Of a stretch of DNA of 64,000 nucleotides, positions 9,380-18,664 are shown one piece after another (within the stretch, counting starts at the first letter, position 1; each line of letters starts with the position of its first letter). Below the pieces are notes generated by a model. That model saw only the letters and a program-made list of their open reading frames with translations, was not told the origin of the DNA and did no database searches. The DNA is taken from the NCBI GenBank assembly GCA_943370295.1, contig CALRQL020000006.1, forward strand, positions 146,168-210,167, written 5' to 3'. The DNA is from SB11 sp943370295 (GTDB lineage: Bacteria > Bacteroidota > Bacteroidia > UBA8524). Position numbers and translations under genes: made by a program.

Positions 9380-10240
9380 ATGAAACCCTTATTTCTCACT
9401 TTGGCACTAATGCTTGCCGGTGCTGTTTTAAATGCTCAAACTGTTGTTACCATTGTCGCCGATTCAGTAAAAGGCAAAGACTCTGAAGTTGCTTCGATTA
9501 ATTATGCTGTAAACAACAATTACGCTAACGAAAAGGTGCACTATGTGTATGCTTGGACACAAAGTGGTACTCCAACCATCATTAGAACGTTTCTTTGGAT
9601 TGATTTAGCGCAAATTCCCGCAAATGCAACCATCTCATCCGCCTCTTTAAGTCTTTATTATGATGCTGCTTTTGTAGCCGTACCTGTGGCCGGACAAAAT
9701 GATTTTTGGGTTGAACGTGTTACACAATCGTGGGCAGAAAACACCATTACATGGAATAACCAGCCATCTTCAACTACTGTAAACAGGGGTTCTTCTATTG
9801 CTTTTACCAGCTCGGATATGGTTTACACTGTGGATGTAAAAGAGGTGATAAAAGATATTGTTGCATCGGGCAACAATTACGGCTTGGTATTGAAGTTAAA
9901 AGATGAACAACCTTATAGAAATGTGGCTTTTGGAAGCACTGAGAACCCCGACCCAAACAAACGTCCCACGCTTACGGTTACTTATACTGTACCCACCACG
10001 GCAATAGAACCCTTAGCCGAAACGTCGTTTACGGTGTACCCCAACCCTACAAACAATACGATTACGGTTACCGGTGGTGAGGGTAATGCAGCTATCAGCA
10101 TTTTGGATGCAACAGGTCGTGAGGTATTTTTCGAGGCCAATTATGGTTTTAATACACCCCTAAATATAGACGAACTGGTACCCGGTGTTTATTATTTGCG
10201 TGTAAATAACAGCAAAACTATTAAACTGGTAAAGGAATAA
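9380..10240 (+). CDS. Secreted DNRLRE-like domain protein with T9SS sorting domain
   Basis: Predicted surface or secreted protein of 286 aa. A Sec signal peptide covers residues 1-19 (cleavage after LNA, before Q20). The body (about 20-205) matches the DNRLRE pattern: FLWIDLAQIPANATISSASLSLYY, WAENTITWNNQPS, and VDVKEVIKDIVASGNNYGLVLK. The last 75 residues are a type A T9SS C-terminal sorting domain (FTVYPNPTNNTITV, then ISILDATGREV and LVPGVYYLRV, ending KLVKE). T9SS removes such domains after export across the outer membrane. It ends in a long perfect hairpin shared with the convergent peptidase gene. The target substrate is unknown. Confidence 0.88.
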   Translation: MKPLFLTLALMLAGAVLNAQTVVTIVADSVKGKDSEVASINYAVNNNYANEKVHYVYAWTQSGTPTIIRTFLWIDLAQIPANATISSASLSLYYDAAFVAVPVAGQNDFWVERVTQSWAENTITWNNQPSSTTVNRGSSIAFTSSDMVYTVDVKEVIKDIVASGNNYGLVLKLKDEQPYRNVAFGSTENPDPNKRPTLTVTYTVPTTAIEPLAETSFTVYPNPTNNTITVTGGEGNAAISILDATGREVFFEANYGFNTPLNIDELVPGVYYLRVNNSKTIKLVKE

Positions 10241-10243
10241 CCC

Positions 10244-10293
10244 TATAAACGAAGAAGGCCCCGCAGCAAGCTGCGGGGCCTTCTTCGTTTATA
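10244..10293. terminator. Bidirectional terminator with a 24-base perfect stem
   Basis: 10244-10267 is the exact reverse complement of 10270-10293, with a 2-base loop. A GC-rich core (GGCCCCGCAGC) is flanked by AT-rich ends. It sits between two convergent genes and could stop transcription from both sides. Confidence 0.85.
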
Positions 10294-10303
10294 TATATGC
10301 GTA

Positions 10304-12367
10304 TTATGGCTTAAGGAAACCATAGTTCTTACCGTATTCAAGCATTTGCTTTGAAAAATCGGTAGGGTACTCAATTTTCACATCTTTTATTTTGTCGCCA
10401 TCCATTACAGGTACCAATTTAGGTTGTATAAATCCTTTGTAGGGGGCTACATCCAATTTATTAAACCTTTCCAACACTTCCGCCAAAAGAGCTTGGTCAA
10501 CTTTTACCCCGTATGTTTCTACCAATGCTTGGCCTGCTTTAAAGTCACCCTCTGATACAATGCGTTGAATTTCGCGCAACAACTGGCCAAACAGCTCACG
10601 CAGTTTATCATAGTCGTTCACCTTTACATAGGTTTTGCCGTCTTTTTTAAACATCTCTATCACATTATCGGCCTTTCCTTTTTCGTAAGCCCATTGGGCT
10701 ACCAACTGGCGATTGCGCATGTGGGCTTCTTCTAAATTTTCTCCAAGTTTTAAACGAGTTAGTTGGGTAATCAAGCCGTTCATTATGTAGCTGTCGTATT
10801 CGCACTTCCCTACCTCAAGGCTGGGCATCACACCAATATCAACCAATTTCTTATCCATAATGTAATACAGGGCAACAAGGTCGGCACGGGCTTCTTCCAA
10901 CGTGCTTGAGTATTGTTTAAGGGTTTCATCGGGCGTGCCTACGCCTTTGTTTATCTGACCCGATGCGTGCCCGATTACCTCGTGCATATCGGTATGAAGT
11001 TCACCTGCCAATACACCGTGTTCAACAATACGTTTTTTAACTTCTTCGCTCGATACAAACTCGCCCAACATAGGACTTTTTGCACCTGCAATGTTGTAGG
11101 CATTAACAATATTACCCAACGATACTGATTTTGAACCATGTGTTTCGCGTACCCAACGATTGTTTGGTAAGTTAATACCTATAGGAGTGCTGGGTGCAGC
11201 ATCACCGCTTTCAACTACCACTGTAATCACTTTGGCACTAATGCCTTTTACTTGTTTCTTTTTATGTTCGGGCATCAGGGGTGAGTTATCTTCAAACCAC
11301 TGAGCTTGCTTTGAAATGGTTTCGATACGTTTGCTGGCTTCCATATCTTTAATAGATACCACGCTTTCAAACGAGCCTTTTTTGCCAATCGCATCCAAGT
11401 ACACTTCGATAAAGCCGTTTACCACATCAATAGTGCTGTTTACGTCTTTTATCCAAGCAATGTTATAAGTGTCCCAATCTTTTACATCACCGGTATTGTA
11501 GTATTTCACCAGCTTTTCAAGGGCGTCTTTTTGTTCAGGGGTTTCTGCTACAGCAATAGCCTTGTTCAGCCAATACACAATCTTTTCGATGGCTTGTGTG
11601 TACATCCCGCCTACTTTCCAAACCCTTTCTTGCACATTGCCTTTTTCGTCTTTAAATACTTGTGTGTTTAAGCCCCACTCAGGTTGGCTGTCGCCTTTAC
11701 CTTTTAGTTTAGCATAATAGGCTTCTACTTCTTTTTGAGTTACCCCCGCATAAAAGTTGTTTGCTGATTCTGCTACGTTATCAATACCCTGAGCTTGGTT
11801 CACTATTTTTGCATCCACATCGGGGTTAAAGATTACTTCACCCAAAATATCCATCAAAGTAATGGTATCGCCCATTATAGGGTATGGAAACCGTTTTGAA
11901 TCGCTGTTGGCTAAAAGGCTTTTAAAATACTCAGGACCGCACTCGGGTATAAATTTAATATTGCTGTAGTGATGGTGGATGCCGTTGCTAAACCAAACCC
12001 GTTTTGCATAGGTATCAAATTTCTTCCAATCCTCAGTAGTTCTGTCACCTTTGTAGCTTTCATAAATGGCGTCAATAGTTTGGCGGATGGCAAGGTTGTG
12101 TTTGTACTTTTGATCGTATATAATATCGCGGCCGCAAAGCGCAGCCTCGTATAAATAATACGCCAGCTCTTTTTGTTTGGGTGTAAGTTCATTAAACCCG
12201 GGCACCTCGTATCGAAGTAACTGAAGGTCGGCAAAACGTTCGTTTACTACTTCAAATTCACTTTTGACTTGTTCGCTTTCGTTGCCCTTTTGAGCATTAC
12301 TTTCTCTGCATCCTGTATTCATAAGCGATACTGCTATTGTCATTACTACTATGTGTTTTAGTTTCAT
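10304..12367 (-). CDS. Dipeptidyl-peptidase III-like metallopeptidase lipoprotein (M49)
   Basis: Zinc peptidase of family M49, which removes dipeptides from peptide N-termini. The signature HEVIGH is at 462-467 (the HExxGH form particular to M49), followed by EEARADLVALYYIMD about 40 residues later, which carries the glutamate zinc ligand (EExRAD motif). The N-terminus is a lipoprotein signal with lipobox MNTGC at Cys20, so the enzyme is predicted to sit in the envelope rather than the cytoplasm, where the eukaryotic enzyme acts. At 687 aa it has the usual length. ATG at 12367. It is divergent from the DUF4293 gene across a 300-base AT-rich gap. Confidence 0.9.
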   Translation of the reverse strand: MKLKHIVVMTIAVSLMNTGCRESNAQKGNESEQVKSEFEVVNERFADLQLLRYEVPGFNELTPKQKELAYYLYEAALCGRDIIYDQKYKHNLAIRQTIDAIYESYKGDRTTEDWKKFDTYAKRVWFSNGIHHHYSNIKFIPECGPEYFKSLLANSDSKRFPYPIMGDTITLMDILGEVIFNPDVDAKIVNQAQGIDNVAESANNFYAGVTQKEVEAYYAKLKGKGDSQPEWGLNTQVFKDEKGNVQERVWKVGGMYTQAIEKIVYWLNKAIAVAETPEQKDALEKLVKYYNTGDVKDWDTYNIAWIKDVNSTIDVVNGFIEVYLDAIGKKGSFESVVSIKDMEASKRIETISKQAQWFEDNSPLMPEHKKKQVKGISAKVITVVVESGDAAPSTPIGINLPNNRWVRETHGSKSVSLGNIVNAYNIAGAKSPMLGEFVSSEEVKKRIVEHGVLAGELHTDMHEVIGHASGQINKGVGTPDETLKQYSSTLEEARADLVALYYIMDKKLVDIGVMPSLEVGKCEYDSYIMNGLITQLTRLKLGENLEEAHMRNRQLVAQWAYEKGKADNVIEMFKKDGKTYVKVNDYDKLRELFGQLLREIQRIVSEGDFKAGQALVETYGVKVDQALLAEVLERFNKLDVAPYKGFIQPKLVPVMDGDKIKDVKIEYPTDFSKQMLEYGKNYGFLKP

Positions 12368-12667
12368 TGTTCAGCTTTTGTTTATCTCCCCAAAGTTCTA
12401 AAAAAGATTTATTTAGGCCACAGGTGAACGATTTTAATTTTTTAATGTTATAGTTTTTTATAAGCTCTGTTTTGCAACTGCATTCAAAGAAGGTTTCACT
12501 TAGGTAACTGCTGAACCAAGCATTTTTTGTATCTTGCAACAGCTGAGCATTGGGTTTGTTTTTTTGTGAAATGACTCATTGTTGCTAAAAATTAACTTTT
12601 TTTAAAAACAATATGCATTTTTGTGCAAATTTAATGCTGTAATATTGAAGCGATTTACTAACCTGGC
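12368..12667. other. AT-rich divergent intergenic region
   Basis: Separates two divergent genes and must hold both promoters. I see no consensus TAnnTTTG at the usual distance from either start; GCATTTTTG near 12615 and minus-strand GAACTTTG near 12391 are imperfect candidates. A TTG-start reading frame overlaps part of it on the minus strand but has no family features, so I see no gene here. Confidence 0.5.
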
Positions 12668-13162
12668 ATGATACAACGCATACAAACTGTTTATCTTTTT
12701 ATTATTGCTGTGATAGCGGCACTTCTGCTATTGTTTAATCCTTCTTATCTTGAGATTCAGGGATATGATAAATGGACAGAAAACGATAAAGGCTCTATTA
12801 GTTTGCACTTTAAATCTGCAGAAAAAGTTTTGAACGAAACTGTGCTTGAAAGCGTAAATCTTTCACTAATGAGTTATACTTTGTTGATAATATCAGCATT
12901 GGCATTTATCGGTATTTTCCTCTTTAAAAACAGGCAGTTACAAATGCTGCTCACCAGCTTTAACTTTATCTTTATATTGATATTGTACGTACTTATGGTA
13001 TTTTACGGTATTAAATACCACGGACTTGTAAGCCAAGAAGTTGGTACCGAAATAGCTATCGGTTTATTTTTTCCGCTGTTTTTGCCTGTGTTCAACTACA
13101 TGGCACTGTCTCGCATGAATTATGACGAGCAATTACTACGCGGTGCCGACAGGTTGCGCTAA
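12668..13162 (+). CDS. DUF4293 family membrane protein
   Basis: Small membrane protein (164 aa) of a Bacteroidota-specific family of unknown function. The start MIQRIQTVYLFIIAVIAALLLL is characteristic. Four hydrophobic helices are visible, at about residues 6-23, 75-93, 98-120 and 130-147. Between the first two lies an extracytoplasmic loop of about 50 residues. The C-terminus (DEQLLRGADRLR) is charged and likely cytoplasmic. The stop codon is only 2 bases from the stop of convergent gmhA, with no room for a terminator between them. Confidence 0.8.
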   Translation: MIQRIQTVYLFIIAVIAALLLLFNPSYLEIQGYDKWTENDKGSISLHFKSAEKVLNETVLESVNLSLMSYTLLIISALAFIGIFLFKNRQLQMLLTSFNFIFILILYVLMVFYGIKYHGLVSQEVGTEIAIGLFFPLFLPVFNYMALSRMNYDEQLLRGADRLR

Positions 13163-13164
13163 GA

Positions 13165-13749
13165 CTATTTTTTCTTACTGTTTAAGCCTTCTTCAATATA
13201 ATCCATTAATGAATGGATTACTTTGATGTGTATTTCTTGTGCCCGATCGGCATATTTGCTGTGCGGGGCACGAACTTCCACATCAACAGCAGCAGCCATC
13301 TTACCCCCGTCTTTCCCGGTTAAACCTACGACTTTCATGCCTTTTTTATGGGCGGCTTCAATGGCATTTAATACGTTTTTGCTGTTTCCGCTGGTGCTGA
13401 TAGCCAGCAGTACATCTCCTTCGTTACCGATGGCTTGTACAAAGCGTGAAAACACAAACTCATAACCGTAATCGTTGCTAACACATGAAATGTGTGAGGG
13501 GTCTGATATTGAGATTGCCGCAATAGGCTCGCGGTTCTCTTTAAAACGTCCGGTAAGTTCTTCGGCAAAGTGCATGGCATCGCACATGCTGCCGCCATTG
13601 CCGCACGAAATTATCTTTTTACCGCTTTTTAACGCTGCAAGTATTGTATCGCCGGCGCGCGCAATACTTTTTATATTGTCATCATCACTCAAAAAATTTT
13701 GAAGCACCTGATAGGCCTCCAAAAAGTTTTTCCTAATCACATCGCTCAT
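13165..13749 (-). CDS. gmhA: Phosphoheptose isomerase
   Basis: Converts sedoheptulose 7-phosphate to D-glycero-D-manno-heptose 7-phosphate, the first step of ADP-heptose synthesis for lipopolysaccharide. It is a single SIS domain of 194 aa, the normal GmhA length. Visible motifs: CGNGGSMCDAMHFAEELTGRF near 49-69, ISDPSHISCVSNDYGYEFVFSR, and the sugar-phosphate loop ISTSGNSKNV near 117-126. Its ATG overlaps by one base the stop codon of the upstream dsbD-like gene, suggesting translational coupling. Other heptose pathway genes are not in the window. A SIS-domain paralogue with another sugar substrate is possible but less likely. Confidence 0.92.
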   Translation of the reverse strand: MSDVIRKNFLEAYQVLQNFLSDDDNIKSIARAGDTILAALKSGKKIISCGNGGSMCDAMHFAEELTGRFKENREPIAAISISDPSHISCVSNDYGYEFVFSRFVQAIGNEGDVLLAISTSGNSKNVLNAIEAAHKKGMKVVGLTGKDGGKMAAAVDVEVRAPHSKYADRAQEIHIKVIHSLMDYIEEGLNSKKK

Positions 13750-15887
13750 TATTCAACTGGGGGTTTAATACCTTCACGCTTGTAAAACAAGGCTTTGGCA
13801 TCGTCTAAAAATTTAATAAACTCTTTTACATTATAATTACTGCCTCTGGGCTCGGCAAGCAATTCTTCGTTATTATCCAACAAACAATAGTTAGGTTGGG
13901 CATTGCTGCCAAAATAGCAAATTTGTATGTCGCTGTTAATTTTTCCGATAGATTTTTTCACCTTACCATCAAACTTAGATGTTATCCATTCACTTTCAGG
14001 TAATTCTGTCCTATCATCCACATACAAAGCAACCACAATAAAATCCTTTTCCAGCCTTCTCAAAACCTCAGGATGTGCCCAAACCTGTTCCTCCATCTTA
14101 CGGCAGTTAACACAACCGTGTCCTGTAAAGTCGATAAACAACGGTTTGTTTAAGTCTTTGGCACAATTGATTGCTTGTTTATAATCAAAATACCCTTTCA
14201 ATCCGTGTGGAAGGTGTAAAAATTCAGTGTGTTTGGGTTTTTCACAAAGATTGCCAACTCCTTCGCCTTTAATCATTGCAGGCAGGTTAAAACTATGTGT
14301 AGTGGTTGGCGGTAAATAGCCAGCTAAACCGGGTAACGACGCTCCCCACATACCGGGTATAAGATATACTACGAACCCAAAAGTAAGGATGGCCAAAAAT
14401 AAACGGGGTACTCCCAAATAAGGCATATCGCTGTCGTGGGCAAACTTTAATTTACCTAACAAATACACACCCATTAAGAAGAAGATTACAATCCAAAGGG
14501 CTATATATATTTCACGGTCAAGTAAATGCCAGTGATAGGCTTGGTCAGCCACACTAAGGAATTTTAAACCCAGCGCCAACTCCACAAATCCTAAAACCAC
14601 CTTTACACTATTAAGCCAACCACCAGATTTAGGAAGGCCTTGCAGCCAATTAGGAAATATGGCAAATAAAGTAAAGGGAAGTGCAAATGCCGCCGAGAAA
14701 CCTAACATACCTACGATTGGACGAAGGTAGCTGCCTTGTGATGCTTCAACTAAAATGCTGCCTACGATGGGGCCTGTGCAAGAGAATGATACTAAAACAA
14801 GGGTAAAGGCCATAAAAAATACACCTATTAACCCTCCCCTGTCGCTTTGCTTGTCAACTTTATTAATAAACCCGCTAGGTAATGTAATCTCGAACAAGCC
14901 AAAAAACGATATAGCGAAGATGACAAATACTAAGAAGAATATAGTATTAACCGTAGCATCTGTGCTAAACCAGTTTGCTCCAACGGCTCCAAATATTCGC
15001 GAGAAAATTGTTCCTATTAGGGTATAAATAAGAATAATAAATACCCCGTAAAGGATAGCGTTACGCCTACCTACTGCTTTGCTTGAGCTGCTTTTCAGGA
15101 AAAATGTAACTGTCATGGGTATCATGGGGAACACACATGGCGTTAGCAGTGCTACTAACCCTGAAACGAACGCTACAAGAAAAAATACCCACAGATTATC
15201 GTCTTCTTCTTTTGCTTCTACAATACCACTTTCTCCAACAAACTTTTTGGTTTCACAATTACCACCTTCTAAAATAGAAGTACTGTGGTAGCCGCTTGTG
15301 TCTTTGGCTATTGCTTTTGCTGTATCAGTCGCTTGAGTACTTATTGTATCTTTTGATACTGTATCCGGTGTGGATTGCTCATCAATAACGGGTTCAACTA
15401 CAACGTTTGTTCCACCGCTCACTTTCAGCAGTTTGCCAAAATCGCCTTCTTCGTCGTTAAATAAAACACACTTCCCGTCTATATCGCTGCATATCTGGTA
15501 TTCTACTACAGTCCCTTTAATGGCCGGGTTAGCCGCTAATATTTTAACCTTTTGTCTAAACTCAGCTTTCTTCTTAAATATTTTTACTTCGCCAAAAAAC
15601 TCATCCTGCTTGGTAATGGGGTTAATTGCTTTTACACCGCCCACCAACTTATAAGTAGCGTTCTTATCAAATTTAAAGACCGCCTTTATAGGGCCATCGC
15701 CTTTAAATTCGTTAGAATACATATACCAATCTTTGGGTATATCGGCCTTAAATATCAACTCTACTTCATCGCCTACCTTTACATCACTTTTAGAAACACT
15801 AAAACTCCATGTAGCGGGCAACACCAATTGTGCCCCGGCTAAAACGGGCAACAAGGCGGCCAACCATACTATCAGTAATTTTCTCAC
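13749..15887 (-). CDS. dsbD: Thiol:disulfide interchange protein, DsbD family
   Basis: Inner-membrane electron carrier that passes reducing power from cytoplasmic thioredoxin to periplasmic proteins. The order is: signal peptide (to about residue 19); N-terminal DsbD alpha-like domain (about 25-150); a Thr/Asp-rich linker; a block of about eight membrane helices (about 228-520) with the paired cysteines in LTPCVFPMIP and SFSCTGPIVGS; and a C-terminal periplasmic thioredoxin domain with C592-V-N-C595 in GHGCVNCRKMEEQVW. The 712 aa length fits full DsbD. The start is GTG at 15887. A TAAATTTG promoter element lies 26 bases upstream. It shares a transcript with gmhA. Confidence 0.92.
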   Translation of the reverse strand: MRKLLIVWLAALLPVLAGAQLVLPATWSFSVSKSDVKVGDEVELIFKADIPKDWYMYSNEFKGDGPIKAVFKFDKNATYKLVGGVKAINPITKQDEFFGEVKIFKKKAEFRQKVKILAANPAIKGTVVEYQICSDIDGKCVLFNDEEGDFGKLLKVSGGTNVVVEPVIDEQSTPDTVSKDTISTQATDTAKAIAKDTSGYHSTSILEGGNCETKKFVGESGIVEAKEEDDNLWVFFLVAFVSGLVALLTPCVFPMIPMTVTFFLKSSSSKAVGRRNAILYGVFIILIYTLIGTIFSRIFGAVGANWFSTDATVNTIFFLVFVIFAISFFGLFEITLPSGFINKVDKQSDRGGLIGVFFMAFTLVLVSFSCTGPIVGSILVEASQGSYLRPIVGMLGFSAAFALPFTLFAIFPNWLQGLPKSGGWLNSVKVVLGFVELALGLKFLSVADQAYHWHLLDREIYIALWIVIFFLMGVYLLGKLKFAHDSDMPYLGVPRLFLAILTFGFVVYLIPGMWGASLPGLAGYLPPTTTHSFNLPAMIKGEGVGNLCEKPKHTEFLHLPHGLKGYFDYKQAINCAKDLNKPLFIDFTGHGCVNCRKMEEQVWAHPEVLRRLEKDFIVVALYVDDRTELPESEWITSKFDGKVKKSIGKINSDIQICYFGSNAQPNYCLLDNNEELLAEPRGSNYNVKEFIKFLDDAKALFYKREGIKPPVE

Positions 15888-15913
15888 AATAAGAATATCT
15901 GTTTTACGTTCGA

Positions 15914-15921
15914 CAAATTTA
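15914..15921 (-). promoter_or_regulatory. TAnnTTTG promoter element for dsbD-gmhA
   Basis: Minus-strand TAAATTTG lies 26 bases before the GTG start. Confidence 0.45.
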
Positions 15922-16075
15922 ATTTAAAACTGTAAAGCTAAAAGGTTAGCTGCGTATTAGGCGACAAAATCTACTCCAAAGTTTCAATTATCCCATGTTT
16001 TTACCTTTTTGTACAATACCCTGTTAAGTGTTGAAAAGTGCACAACTAACCCCCTGTATTGATGTTTGGTGCAAA

Positions 16076-16083
16076 TACTTTTG
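16076..16083 (+). promoter_or_regulatory. TAnnTTTG promoter element for the GH73-LysM gene
   Basis: TACTTTTG lies 27 bases before the ATG at 16111. Confidence 0.45.
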
Positions 16084-16110
16084 AAACTGATTACGTTATA
16101 GTGGTATATT

Positions 16111-17817
16111 ATGCTTAAAAAGACAGCTTTTTCGATACTCCTGTGCCTTTGGTTGGCAGCGGGCTTTGCCCAAGATAAGAAGATGACGGTGCAGGAATAT
16201 ATTGATACCTATAAAGAGCTTGCCGTAGGCGAAATGGAACGTGCACGCATACCTGCCAGTATTACTTTGGCACAAGGTATTTTGGAAAGTGCCAACGGAA
16301 ACAGTAGGTTGGCTACGGAAGGAAACAACCATTTTGGTATTAAGTGTAAGAAAAACTGGACAGGTAATACCATTTATGCGGATGATGATGAGTTGCACGA
16401 ATGTTTCCGTGCTTACTCAACTGCTAAAGAATCGTACGTAGACCATTCGACGTTTTTGATTGAGAATGCCCGTTATGCTTTTTTGTTTGACTTAGAAATA
16501 ACAGACTACAAGGGTTGGGCAAAAGGACTGAAACAAGCCGGATATGCTACCAACCCACAATATGCTGAGATATTAATAGGGCTGATTGAACGCCACGAGC
16601 TTCACAAGCTGGATAAAAACGAGCCCTTGCCTAAAAAGGGTGATGAAATTAAACCTAAGCCCGACCCCATTGTACAAGCTGCCGGAGAGTTATTCAGGTT
16701 TAACGGCATCCCCGCTACTAAGGTAATGGAAGGTCAAACGGCCATTTCTATTGCCCAAGTTTACGGATTATTACCACGTCAGTTTTACCGTTACAACGAT
16801 ATGAAAGAGGGCAGCGATGTGGTGCCGGGCAGTATTGTGTACTTAAAGCCAAAGCACCGCAAAGGCAGCGAGGCTTACCACACGGTGAAAACAGGGGAAA
16901 CCATGTACAGTATTTCGCAATTGTATGGGGTGAAGTTGAAATACCTATACAGTTTTAATCGTATGAAGGAAGATACTGAACCTGCAATAGGGCAGATAGT
17001 GTATTTGCGCCGCAAACGCCGCACACCACCTGAGTTGCGTGTAGAAGGTGCGGAGACGATTATTCGTATCCCCTTTGCTGACACCATGAAAACAGAACCT
17101 TATATTGAGCGTCCCGAGGTAGTTATTAAACCCAATGACCCTGCACCTAAAAAGGAAAAAACCAAAAAAGAGGAACCCGTTGAGCAAGCTCCTGTGGCAA
17201 AAGAAGAAAAGAAACCGGTGTTTGTAGAGAAGAAAACCGATGAGAAGTATGATGTGCAGATTGAGGAGAAGAACAAAGAGTACCGTATTGATAAAAAACA
17301 GTTGGATAATGTAGAGTACCATGTGGTGCAAAAGGGAGAAACCTTGTTTGCCATTGCCCGCAAATACGGTAAGAGTGTAGAGCAATTGAAGCAACTGAAC
17401 CATCTTTCGGATTTTGGATTGAAAGAGGGACAGAAAATAATTGTGAACCAGAACTTTAAAGAGAAAGAACCCGACACTAAAACTACCGACTTTTATCACG
17501 AGGTGCAAAAGGGTGAAACCCTATTTGGTATTGCCAAAAAATACAACATGACGGTGGATGAATTGAAGAAGTTGAATAACCTTGGCGATAGCCCTATTAG
17601 TGTTGGAATGCGCTTGGTGGTTTCAAAAGCTGAGGTGAAGAGTGAGAATACAAAAAGCGAAACCGTTACCACTAACTTTACCTACCACACTGTGGCACAA
17701 GGTGAAACGTTGTATGCTATAGCACGCAAGTATGGTGTGAAAGTGGATGATATTAAAAAGCTGAACAACTTAGGAGAAAGTGCAATAAAACCAGGCGACA
17801 AACTACGGGTGAAATAG
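16111..17817 (+). CDS. Glucosaminidase (GH73) with five LysM modules
   Basis: Peptidoglycan hydrolase predicted to cut the N-acetylglucosaminyl bond. A signal peptide covers residues 1-20 (cleavage after GFA). The GH73 domain spans about residues 26-165: catalytic Glu59 in QGILESANGNSRLA, then NNHFGIKCKKNWTG and FRAYSTAKESYVDHSTFL. LysM modules follow: a degenerate one at about 203-246, a clear one at 255-300, then after a Lys/Glu/Pro-rich spacer three strong ones at about 402-450, 462-510 and 524-568 (each with the G-E-T-L core). Multiple C-terminal LysM copies imply tight peptidoglycan binding. Its stop codon abuts the stop of the convergent next gene. Confidence 0.92.
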   Translation: MLKKTAFSILLCLWLAAGFAQDKKMTVQEYIDTYKELAVGEMERARIPASITLAQGILESANGNSRLATEGNNHFGIKCKKNWTGNTIYADDDELHECFRAYSTAKESYVDHSTFLIENARYAFLFDLEITDYKGWAKGLKQAGYATNPQYAEILIGLIERHELHKLDKNEPLPKKGDEIKPKPDPIVQAAGELFRFNGIPATKVMEGQTAISIAQVYGLLPRQFYRYNDMKEGSDVVPGSIVYLKPKHRKGSEAYHTVKTGETMYSISQLYGVKLKYLYSFNRMKEDTEPAIGQIVYLRRKRRTPPELRVEGAETIIRIPFADTMKTEPYIERPEVVIKPNDPAPKKEKTKKEEPVEQAPVAKEEKKPVFVEKKTDEKYDVQIEEKNKEYRIDKKQLDNVEYHVVQKGETLFAIARKYGKSVEQLKQLNHLSDFGLKEGQKIIVNQNFKEKEPDTKTTDFYHEVQKGETLFGIAKKYNMTVDELKKLNNLGDSPISVGMRLVVSKAEVKSENTKSETVTTNFTYHTVAQGETLYAIARKYGVKVDDIKKLNNLGESAIKPGDKLRVK

Positions 17818-18564
17818 TTAATCTTCGCCTATTGTAAAGTTTAGCATTAGCGATAGGGTAAAGTTGCTGCCGGTAGATGATATATCCTCTTTATTATCAA
17901 ATTGCGCTGTGGCAGGGTTGATGGCTTCGTTCAGCTCTGTGTAGGCAGTGGTTATTGGAATCCATTGGTAGGTAGGACGTAAACCAACTGATATGTTTTC
18001 ATACACATACAAATCGCCTTGTACAAAAAACGATATGCCTACATTCAGTTCATCCATTACCTCCTTGTAAGCAGCATCGTTCAGGCGTGTGTAAGTCTTG
18101 TGTGAGATAAAGTCCATTGATCCCCCTAAGCTTAGCATCATTCCTTCATCCCTTCCCCCATAAAAAAAACTCCCTTCCAAATTAAGGCTGTTTGCCGTAA
18201 ACCTTACATCACGTTGATAATAGGTTCCATTTATATCTTTTCCTTGTGCGTAAGTACTCGCCCTACGGCCGGTACGGGTTAATGAAAAGAAAACGCCACC
18301 GTTGAATTCATCAGAAGGTATGCCTACCCCTATGCGCCAACCCAAGCTGGCCATTATGTTGATGTTTCGCATACTGCGGCTTAAAACAGCTGCGCCGGCT
18401 TGCCCTTGGCGGGTTTGGTTATAACGGTCTATCACATGATTAAGCCCTTTGTATTGCCCCACGCTAATGGATGGATTAAAGGAGGCTACAAACATTAATT
18501 GTGCTTTGCTTTGTATGGAAAAGATTAAAACTGTGGCAACAAGGATTGCTTTTTTCATATTCAC
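17818..18564 (-). CDS. Predicted outer-membrane beta-barrel protein, function unknown
   Basis: 248 aa with a Sec signal peptide (about residues 1-22, cleavage after SKA, then QLMFVASFNPSISVG). The remainder alternates short amphipathic strands with turns: IMASLGWRIGVGIP, GGVFFSLTRTG, LNLEGSFFYGG, MMLSLGGSMDF, VGLRPTYQWIP. It ends in a C-terminal strand, FTLSLMLNFTI, as in Bacteroidota outer-membrane barrels. No specific family is recognised. The stop codon is immediately adjacent to, and convergent with, that of the GH73 gene. Two in-frame ATG codons (M1 and M3) are possible starts. Confidence 0.7.
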   Translation of the reverse strand: MNMKKAILVATVLIFSIQSKAQLMFVASFNPSISVGQYKGLNHVIDRYNQTRQGQAGAAVLSRSMRNINIMASLGWRIGVGIPSDEFNGGVFFSLTRTGRRASTYAQGKDINGTYYQRDVRFTANSLNLEGSFFYGGRDEGMMLSLGGSMDFISHKTYTRLNDAAYKEVMDELNVGISFFVQGDLYVYENISVGLRPTYQWIPITTAYTELNEAINPATAQFDNKEDISSTGSNFTLSLMLNFTIGED

Positions 18565-18664
18565 TTACTTATAGGATATGGGTAGGTAAAGGGCGTTATC
18601 TATAACATAAAGATAACCCTCTAAAGCTTAATACCAAAAATTGGTGATGGGTAAACGATAAAAA

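Noticed and set aside
16961..17800. Repeated similar blocks that could suggest a CRISPR or tandem array
   Set aside because: They are in-frame LysM modules of the GH73 protein with diverged DNA, not short identical repeats with spacers.
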